The position numbers were made by a program, and so were the translations under genes. This document shows positions 58,006 through 64,000 of a stretch of 64,000 nucleotides of DNA, piece by piece. The stretch spans positions 115,134 through 179,133 of the forward strand of contig NZ_JADILK010000008.1 of assembly GCF_017355165.1 (NCBI RefSeq), given 5' to 3'. The notes beneath the pieces were generated by a model, which made no database searches, was not told the origin of the DNA, and saw only the letters and a program-made list of their open reading frames with translations. This stretch comes from Bacillus sp. SD075 (GTDB taxonomy: Bacteria; Bacillota; Bacilli; Bacillales; DSM-1321). Numbering within the stretch: position 1 is the first letter of the stretch; every line of letters begins with the position of its first letter.

Positions 58006-60880
58006 TCCAGGGAAATTAAAAATCAAAATAGCAGCGCTCGAAAATGGAACTTACGCCCTCGGTGTCGTCAATGCAGAGAATACCTTCCTCACTACGAACT
58101 ATATACGCAGGCTTTTATTCAACTGGGATGACGCAAGCTTTTATGGTACTAAAATGACTACCGATATGGTGGATGGAAATCAAGTATTCATTCTTGACGC
58201 CTGGGGACTTCTCAACTTTTTCGCGAGGGAAAGCTTTAACTCCTTCATAGAATGGGAATGGTCCGAGATATCCTCCCTTTGCCTGTCGGCAGCGCCCGTT
58301 CTTCATGAATCCATTGAAGCTGGGATCCCCGTCCCGGATTTCACTAATCTTCAGTTGGACTCCATCGGCTGGAAGCTGCCGGAAGAAGTGGAAGAGGAAT
58401 TCGTCCCTTCCTTTTGGGAAGAAGAAATATCTCTGGACCTCCCTTCACCTGAACTGGAAACCAACCGTACTTTTATCGAAAAGTGGTATAACGGTGCCGC
58501 TAATATGTATTTAAAAAACTATTCACCCATGCAGCATAAATGGAGTGAAGCCGTCGGGGCATTGAAGGATACACGACTTTCTCCCGAAGAATTGCAGGCC
58601 TTTTTTGACAAAGACAGCTGGCAGGAATGGCTCGGAACCCGACCCGACCCCAAACCATTCACTATAGGTCTCCGTTTAACTGAGCCTCCTGATGGTAATG
58701 GGCCTTGGATACTCGATGTTACCCTTCGCTCCAAAAGGGATGAGAATATCATTGAAACATATACAGGAAAAAAACTGCCGCGCGGCTGGAATAAGTATGC
58801 AAGTGAAGTGGTGCGTGCTACGAAACGCTGGCAACTCGTCGTGCCATGGCTTGGGGAGAATGGCCGTCTGAAAAGGGAGATTTCGGAAACGGATGCATGG
58901 GAGTTCTTGACAGATGCAAGCGAAAAACTCCTGTTTCTTGGCGTTGAGATTCTCCTTCCATCGTGGTGGCTTGCCTTGAAGGAGTCCTCATTGAAGGTCA
59001 AGGCGAAGGTGAAGAGCCAATCGAACCGCGGCCCATCTTATGTCGGTTTAAAAGCTTTAATGGACTTTGATTGGCGGTTCTCATTAAATGGCAAAGAGCT
59101 CACTGAGGCAGAGTTCGAGGCGCTCGTCAATGAAAAAAGGCGGCTTGTCTTCATTCGCGGCCAATGGGTCAAGCTTGACCCGGCTTTCATTAAACAAATT
59201 CAGGAGCTGATGGAAACAGCTAATGAAAAAGGCATCCAACTGACTGACCTGCTGCAGCAGGAACTGTTGAATGGTGTAAATGAAGGTGGCGATAACGATT
59301 CTGAAATCGACGACATGCTCCGGATTCAATTTGAATTGAACCAGGAGCTCCGAAAAATGGTGGGGAAACTCCGAGAAACCAAAAACATATCCATCCTGCC
59401 CGTCCCTAATGCACTTCAAGGTGATTTACGCCCCTATCAAAAACTTGGCATGAGCTGGCTCCTTTTTTTAAGGGAGCATGGCTTTGGTGCTTGTCTTGCC
59501 GACGATATGGGACTTGGAAAAACCGTCCAGATGATTGCCTACTTACTTCATGTGAAAGGCAAAGAAGGATCCGGTAAAGAGCTGCCCACTGCCCCCGAAT
59601 CCGTCTCAGTACAATCGGCGCTCATCGTCTGTCCGACATCGGTCCTCGGTAACTGGCAAAAGGAATTGGAAAAATTCGCACCATCACTAAAAGTTCACCT
59701 TCACTACGGATCGAATCGCGCTAAAGGGGAAACATTTACTAAGCTGGCAGCCGATCATGATATTGTCTTAACATCATATGGACTGACCCACCAAGATATG
59801 GATGAACTCAGCTCCATCCATTGGAGCAGCGTAATCCTTGATGAAGCACAAAACATCAAGAATGCCCAAACTAAGCAATCCAAAGCGGTCCGCAAGCTAA
59901 ATGGCAGACATCATATTGCCTTATCGGGTACGCCGATGGAAAACCGTTTAAGTGAGCTATGGGCCATTTTCGACTTCATCAATAAGGGTTATCTCGGAAC
60001 GCTAGGTCAGTTTCAGGAAAAATATGTGGCGACCAACGAACGTGATGAACAGAAGGATAAAATCAAGGAGTTGCAGCGTTTGATACAGCCCTTTTTGCTT
60101 CGCCGTACAAAACGCGATAAAGAAGTCGCTCTTAATCTTCCGGATAAGCAGGAACAAAAGGAATTTGTACCGCTTACCACCGAGCAAGCATCGTTGTATG
60201 AGCAATTGATAAAAGATACATTCACTAATATCGAACAACTGTCTGCCTTTGAAAGAAAAGGCATCATCCTTCAGATGCTGAATAAGCTAAAGCAACTTTG
60301 CAATCATCCCGCTCTTTACTTAAAAGAGACGGAAAAGGAAAACATTATGAATGCGCCTAACCGATCAGGCAAACTCGAGAAGCTGACCGAGCTTATCGAT
60401 GCTGTCCGCGAACAGGATGAAAGCTGTCTCATATTCACACAATATATCGGGATGGGCAATATGATAAAAGAATTGCTGGAAAAACGATATGGCTTTGAAG
60501 TTCCATTCCTGAACGGGAGTGCGAACAAGAAGCAGCGTGATGAAATGATCACCCGATTCCAAGATGGGGAATTCCCTATCTTCATTCTCTCGTTGAAAGC
60601 AGGCGGCACTGGTCTTAATCTTACAGAAGCAAACCACGTGATTCACTATGACCGGTGGTGGAATCCAGCTGTTGAAAATCAAGCCACCGACCGTGCTTAC
60701 AGAATTGGGCAGCAGCGTTTCGTTCACGTTCATAAGCTAATCTGCACAGGGACCCTGGAAGAAAAAATCGACCAGATGCTCGATAAAAAGCAAGCCCTGA
60801 ACGATGAGATCATCAGCAGTGACAACTGGATCACTGAACTTTCCACAGAGGAAATCAAGGACTTGGTTGCTCTTCAATAA
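57998..60880 (+). CDS. SNF2-family DNA helicase/translocase (YwqA type)
   Basis: A 960-aa SWI2/SNF2 ATPase. An N-terminal accessory region (about 1-450, including the bacterial SNF2-associated domain around 300-420) precedes two RecA lobes. Motif I is CLADDMGLGKTVQMIAYLL (about 502), Ia LIVCPTSVLGNWQKEL, II VILDEAQNIKNAQTKQS, III ALSGTPMENRLSELWAIF, V SLKAGGTGLNLTEANHVI and VI QATDRAYRIGQ. The family translocates on double-stranded DNA and remodels protein-DNA complexes. Coupled to the SWIM gene upstream. Confidence 0.95.
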   Translation: MFNPGKLKIKIAALENGTYALGVVNAENTFLTTNYIRRLLFNWDDASFYGTKMTTDMVDGNQVFILDAWGLLNFFARESFNSFIEWEWSEISSLCLSAAPVLHESIEAGIPVPDFTNLQLDSIGWKLPEEVEEEFVPSFWEEEISLDLPSPELETNRTFIEKWYNGAANMYLKNYSPMQHKWSEAVGALKDTRLSPEELQAFFDKDSWQEWLGTRPDPKPFTIGLRLTEPPDGNGPWILDVTLRSKRDENIIETYTGKKLPRGWNKYASEVVRATKRWQLVVPWLGENGRLKREISETDAWEFLTDASEKLLFLGVEILLPSWWLALKESSLKVKAKVKSQSNRGPSYVGLKALMDFDWRFSLNGKELTEAEFEALVNEKRRLVFIRGQWVKLDPAFIKQIQELMETANEKGIQLTDLLQQELLNGVNEGGDNDSEIDDMLRIQFELNQELRKMVGKLRETKNISILPVPNALQGDLRPYQKLGMSWLLFLREHGFGACLADDMGLGKTVQMIAYLLHVKGKEGSGKELPTAPESVSVQSALIVCPTSVLGNWQKELEKFAPSLKVHLHYGSNRAKGETFTKLAADHDIVLTSYGLTHQDMDELSSIHWSSVILDEAQNIKNAQTKQSKAVRKLNGRHHIALSGTPMENRLSELWAIFDFINKGYLGTLGQFQEKYVATNERDEQKDKIKELQRLIQPFLLRRTKRDKEVALNLPDKQEQKEFVPLTTEQASLYEQLIKDTFTNIEQLSAFERKGIILQMLNKLKQLCNHPALYLKETEKENIMNAPNRSGKLEKLTELIDAVREQDESCLIFTQYIGMGNMIKELLEKRYGFEVPFLNGSANKKQRDEMITRFQDGEFPIFILSLKAGGTGLNLTEANHVIHYDRWWNPAVENQATDRAYRIGQQRFVHVHKLICTGTLEEKIDQMLDKKQALNDEIISSDNWITELSTEEIKDLVALQ

Positions 60881-60940
60881 CCCGCTCTAACGATATGAAG
60901 ATGAATGAGGGCAGGTTGTTAGCTTATCAAGTCAAAAAAG

Positions 60941-60976
60941 GGGGAATGCATATCGTATATGCATTCCCCTATTTTT
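60941..60976 (+). terminator. Terminator of the SWIM/SNF2 operon
   Basis: GGGGAATGCATA/TATGCATTCCCC 12-bp stem with 5-nt loop, then TATTTTT. Confidence 0.92.
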
Positions 60977-61043
60977 AACATTAGCGTCCTGTAACCTTTA
61001 AACTCTTGAATACCTGGCATGTTCTAGTCCGAATGCGTTTATC

Positions 61044-61652
61044 TTAAAAAAGTGGTTTAATCATATAAAGAGCCGTGATCCAAATGATGATTGCAGAAAT
61101 TTTATTTAAAATTACAAGGAATTTGCCAGACGTATCAATCTTTTTCAGCAATCGACCCGCAAGACATAATCCATGGAACCAGCACCATGACACAAAGATG
61201 CACGTTGTGGTGAAAATCATTTTATCTTCTCCTGAATAAATAAGTGAGCTCGAACCGATTACACCTATCGTATCCAAGATTGCATGTGGATTCAGCAATG
61301 AGACGGACAGAGCAAATACAATTTGTTTCTTTGTGGAAATCTGCATAGAGTGGGCACCTGACTGTGAGTTCGATTTGGCAAACCAAACCTGAAACCCCAT
61401 ATACAATAAAAATATAACTCCGATTATGATTAATGTAAGGCGCAACCACTCATATTGCATGACAATCAACGAAACACCTAAAATGGCTAACAGAATCAGC
61501 ACTGTATCACAAACGGCAGCTGTGATCGTTGCTGGCAATGCTTTTTTTATGGTAGGTTGGGCTACTCCTTGATTAAAAATGAATACATTTTGCACTCCCA
61601 ACGGAAGGATAAGCCCTAAAGCCAATAATAATCCATGAAAAAATGGTCCCAT
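61044..61652 (-). CDS. LysE/ArgO family amino acid exporter
   Basis: A 202-aa membrane protein with six hydrophobic segments. The family start GLILPLGVQNVFIFNQGV and SLLNPHAILDTIGVIGSSS are clear. It exports basic or other amino acids. I use ATG 61652, with AGGGAAGGGGG upstream; the open frame to 61823 runs through the operator region. It is divergent from a MocR regulator with a palindrome between them, so the regulator very likely controls it. Confidence 0.92.
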   Translation of the reverse strand: MGPFFHGLLLALGLILPLGVQNVFIFNQGVAQPTIKKALPATITAAVCDTVLILLAILGVSLIVMQYEWLRLTLIIIGVIFLLYMGFQVWFAKSNSQSGAHSMQISTKKQIVFALSVSLLNPHAILDTIGVIGSSSLIYSGEDKMIFTTTCIFVSWCWFHGLCLAGRLLKKIDTSGKFLVILNKISAIIIWITALYMIKPLF

Positions 61653-61710
61653 ACGAATACCCCCTTCCCTCATATTCAGTATAATGAAAAAAACAAAGGA
61701 TTGGCCATCC

Positions 61711-61738
61711 AATTGGTTGGTTTTCAAACCAACCAATT
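61711..61738. promoter_or_regulatory. Large palindrome between exporter and MocR gene
   Basis: A 28-bp dyad with arms AATTGGTTGGTTT and AAACCAACCAATT around a TC centre. Each arm contains a GGTTGGTT-type direct repeat. It lies 38 nt before the regulator's ATG and 59 nt before the exporter's, the natural operator position. Confidence 0.75.
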
Positions 61739-61775
61739 TACAATGAATATAGAACATGAAAGGAGTGGTTTGCGT

Positions 61776-63221
61776 ATGTTTATCGAATGGAGACCAAACC
61801 GGACTTCCGACCAATCCCTTCACTTACAAATAGTAGAATGGATCAAACAACAAATTACCCGTGGAGACTGGCCAGTTGGCACTAAGCTCCCATCCCAACG
61901 CTCATTGGCCGATTCTTTTGGCGTTAACCGAAGTACCATCATCACAGCTATAGATGAGTTGATTGCAGACGGATTATTGGAAACTAAGGTTGGGTCCGGC
62001 ACATTCGTTTCGAATAACTCATGGAATGTTCTCGTTTCCAGTAAACAGCCCGACTGGAAAAACTATGTCCTGAATGGCCTTCATGAACCTAATTTAAAAA
62101 CGATTCAGGACATTAATCGGTATGAAGCGGACACTTCCATCATCAGATTAGGCACGGGTGAACTATCTCCATCTCTATTGCCTGCAAAACAAATCGAAAA
62201 GACGCTGCAATCCACTTCTTTTGATGCCCATTCATTAGGTTATTCCGAACCCAAGGGTGATAGGAGGCTTCGCCATTGTATAAGTGTTTATTTAGAAGCA
62301 AAAGGGGTTAACGCAAGTCCCAGCTCCCTCATGATCGTTTCCGGCGGGCTTCAGGCACTCCAGTTGATTTCAGTTGGTTTACTTCAAAAGGGATCGATGA
62401 TTTTACATGAAACCCCTTCCTATTTAAATTCCGTTCACCCTTTTCAATCTGCGGGCATGCATTTAGCAGGTTTATCCATACAGGGCCCGGAAAGTATTCC
62501 GACACAAATAAAGCGCATCAACGGAAGGAAGAAAGCATCCCTGTTTTATACGGTTCCAACATTTAACAACCCAACAAATACTACATGGACAAAAGAAGAA
62601 AGACTAAACCTCTTATCTCTATGCAAAAAAGAACAGATTCCGATTATTGAAGATGACGTATATAGTGATTTATGGTTTGAAAAGGAGCCACCGCCGCCTC
62701 TAAAATCCCTTGATGCAGATGGCCTTGTATTGCACATTGGCAGTATGTCCAAAACATTAAGTCCCGGATTGCGTATCGGATGGATTGCTGGTCCGGTAAC
62801 TGTGATTGAACGTCTAGCGGACATTAAAATGCAAATGGATTACGGTTCCAGTGCCCTTTCCCAACACGTTGTGGCAGAATGGCTAGCAAATGGTCAATAT
62901 TTAAAGCACTTAGAGTGGCTAAGGCATGAGTTGATAGCACGGAGAGATTTTACCTTAACTCTTCTTAATCAATATTTTAAGGGACTGGCTGAATGGCAAG
63001 TACCTCGAGGCGGATTTTATATATGGTTAAAATTATGCAGACCCATCGTGAATCCAAACCTTTTCAAGCAAGCGATAAAGGAGAACATACTTTTTAACCC
63101 GGGGTACATATACGAACCAAATAACCATACACATATACGGCTTTCATATTCATACGCCTCGGAGGAACAATTAATTTATGGCATCCATACCCTTTCAAAA
63201 ATCATTCGGAAGTTGGTTTGA
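61776..63221 (+). CDS. MocR/GabR-type PLP-dependent transcriptional regulator
   Basis: A 481-aa fusion of a GntR winged helix (about 15-85: IKQQITRGDWPVGTKLPSQR, SFGVNRSTIITAIDELIADG) and an aminotransferase class I domain. The PLP lysine is in HIGSMSKTLSPGLRIGWIAG, and the family aspartate region is FYTVPTFNNPTNTTW with PIIEDDVYSDLWF. It probably senses an amino acid or PLP adduct and controls the divergent LysE-type exporter. The ATG at 61776 follows AAAGGAG; the open frame to 61635 overlaps the exporter gene. Confidence 0.93.
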   Translation: MFIEWRPNRTSDQSLHLQIVEWIKQQITRGDWPVGTKLPSQRSLADSFGVNRSTIITAIDELIADGLLETKVGSGTFVSNNSWNVLVSSKQPDWKNYVLNGLHEPNLKTIQDINRYEADTSIIRLGTGELSPSLLPAKQIEKTLQSTSFDAHSLGYSEPKGDRRLRHCISVYLEAKGVNASPSSLMIVSGGLQALQLISVGLLQKGSMILHETPSYLNSVHPFQSAGMHLAGLSIQGPESIPTQIKRINGRKKASLFYTVPTFNNPTNTTWTKEERLNLLSLCKKEQIPIIEDDVYSDLWFEKEPPPPLKSLDADGLVLHIGSMSKTLSPGLRIGWIAGPVTVIERLADIKMQMDYGSSALSQHVVAEWLANGQYLKHLEWLRHELIARRDFTLTLLNQYFKGLAEWQVPRGGFYIWLKLCRPIVNPNLFKQAIKENILFNPGYIYEPNNHTHIRLSYSYASEEQLIYGIHTLSKIIRKLV

Positions 63222-63257
63222 CTCTTGAGGGATCGGAGAAGCTCATCATGTTGAAAC

Positions 63258-63287
63258 ATTAATGGAGCTGCCATGGCAGCTCCATCC
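63258..63287 (+). terminator. Terminator of the MocR gene
   Basis: ATGGAGCTGCC/GGCAGCTCCAT perfect dyad with almost no loop, then CCTTAG; the T tract is weak. Confidence 0.6.
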
Positions 63288-63334
63288 TTAGTGAGTATAG
63301 TGCCTTTTCGAATTACGTTATACTTGACGGAAGT

Positions 63335-63796
63335 TTATACCTTAACATGCCCTGCCCAAGAAAGTTTTAGAAAATGATTGCACGGAGTAGCAGCTTTCCT
63401 TTTTGCGTTCCGCTCCTTTTGCTGGATGATGAAAAAAGAATGGTGATTGCCATGATTGATCATGATATGATCGAGGATTGCAGTAAGCGCCTCACCCTTA
63501 TTCGTTTGAAATGTCTCTGAAATTTCCTCAATGATGATTTTTTCTTGGTGGGGGTCATAATTAATAGATGTTTTAGCACCTCTTTCCAAAAAAGAAAGGG
63601 TTATTTCCTGGCGTAGTGGAAAATCCTGATAGGGTGAATCTGAGCGGGGATTCTTTTCAAAGGGAGAATTGACGTGCTGAAGTGCATCGAAGAAACTCAG
63701 CTTTGTAAGATATGCCCTGTCGCTTCCTCCCCTTTCGAATTTCACTGTAATTCCACAATTAGTTACTTTATTGCTAGATTTCTTCTTATAATTCAT
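63335..63796 (-). CDS. Hypothetical protein, 153 aa
   Basis: A 153-aa soluble protein, not recognised. The N-terminus is basic and the centre is beta-rich (LRQEITLSFLERGAKTSINY, KIIIEEISETFQTNKGEA). The C-terminus is basic and contains histidines. AAAGGAGG precedes the ATG closely, which supports a real gene. It stands alone. No signal peptide or membrane segment is seen. Confidence 0.7.
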   Translation of the reverse strand: MNYKKKSSNKVTNCGITVKFERGGSDRAYLTKLSFFDALQHVNSPFEKNPRSDSPYQDFPLRQEITLSFLERGAKTSINYDPHQEKIIIEEISETFQTNKGEALTAILDHIMINHGNHHSFFIIQQKERNAKRKAATPCNHFLKLSWAGHVKV

Positions 63797-63977
63797 AGAT
63801 ACCCTCCTTTTAATAGGTTCTTTATACCTAATTCCTTTATCCTATACCATATACCTTCCGGAAAATGAAAATACTTCCTTAATAATAGATTTCCATATTA
63901 GCACCGTGAAAACGCAGCAAACTACTCCATAACCATTACGAAAGAATTCAAAATCCGGAAATCTTATTACGCAAAAA

Positions 63978-64000
63978 AAGCCCTCTTGGATAAGAGGGCT
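63978..64000. terminator. Hairpin at the right edge
   Basis: AGCCCTCTT/AAGAGGGCT dyad with 4-nt loop, preceded by an A run (terminator for a leftward gene that starts beyond the window, or part of a bidirectional one). Cut by the window end. Confidence 0.6.

Overview
The window looks like chromosomal DNA of a low-to-moderate GC, flagellated, Gram-positive spore-former of the Bacillaceae. The gene order hpf, fliT-fliS-fliD-flaG, hag, csrA-fliW-yviE-flgL-flgK-flgN-flgM-yvyF-comFC-comFA, degV, degU-degS, yvyE, LCP gene, tagO is the order known from Bacillus subtilis. Proteins and signals (SigA, SigB and SigD promoters, strong AGGAGG ribosome sites, TTG/GTG starts) also fit. A Peribacillus-like relative is my guess only. 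No rRNA, tRNA, CRISPR array or prophage was seen.

Region 1 (1-17.3 kb, nearly all minus strand) is motility, competence and two-component control. At the left edge a class I cyclic-di-GMP riboswitch lies in the leader of a SinI-like antirepressor gene. It is followed by hpf (SigB-type promoter), the filament cap/chaperone operon and flagellin (both with SigD promoters). Then come the CsrA/FliW control pair, hook-filament junction genes, the anti-sigma factor FlgM, the DNA-uptake helicase operon without comFB, and DegS/DegU.

Region 2 (17.8-46 kb) is cell-envelope polymer synthesis. It holds two LCP ligases, tagO, tagA and a glycosyltransferase, and a divergent Wzy/MurJ-type/glycosyltransferase operon. 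It also holds the TagGH exporter, three CDP-glycerol polymerase-like genes (one with two catalytic domains), tagD, a LysM-P60 endopeptidase with a WalR box, and an LtaS-like enzyme with Ser in place of the catalytic Thr. A slaP-secA2 accessory secretion pair and an alkaline phosphatase close the region. Together these suggest two wall polymers (an ABC-exported teichoic acid and possibly a Wzy-polymerised secondary polysaccharide) plus a dedicated secretion route for surface proteins.

Region 3 (47-64 kb) holds a SpoIID/LytB protein, a class B penicillin-binding lipoprotein, a divergent CorA-like membrane protein and a SWIM/SNF2 pair. It ends with a LysE exporter under a divergent MocR regulator and an unknown gene.

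The most interesting stretch is 53.8-55.9 kb. A PlcR-like HTH-TPR regulator is divergent from a tiny gene with a strong ribosome site, a secretion-signal-like N-terminus and a C-terminus carrying ELPGLY twice. The two copies differ only by synonymous codons. Four copies of a 16-bp near-palindrome (TATAACTATAGGAATA type) lie around these genes and two neighbouring small genes. I read this as a candidate PlcR/PapR-type peptide signalling system with its own box. In this sequence the peptide gene is interrupted by a one-base surplus in a T run.

Dispersed non-coding elements are also present: a 282-bp element with perfect 19-bp terminal inverted repeats, two copies (possibly a third, diverged) of a roughly 128-bp structured GC-rich repeat, and duplicated terminators around one copy.
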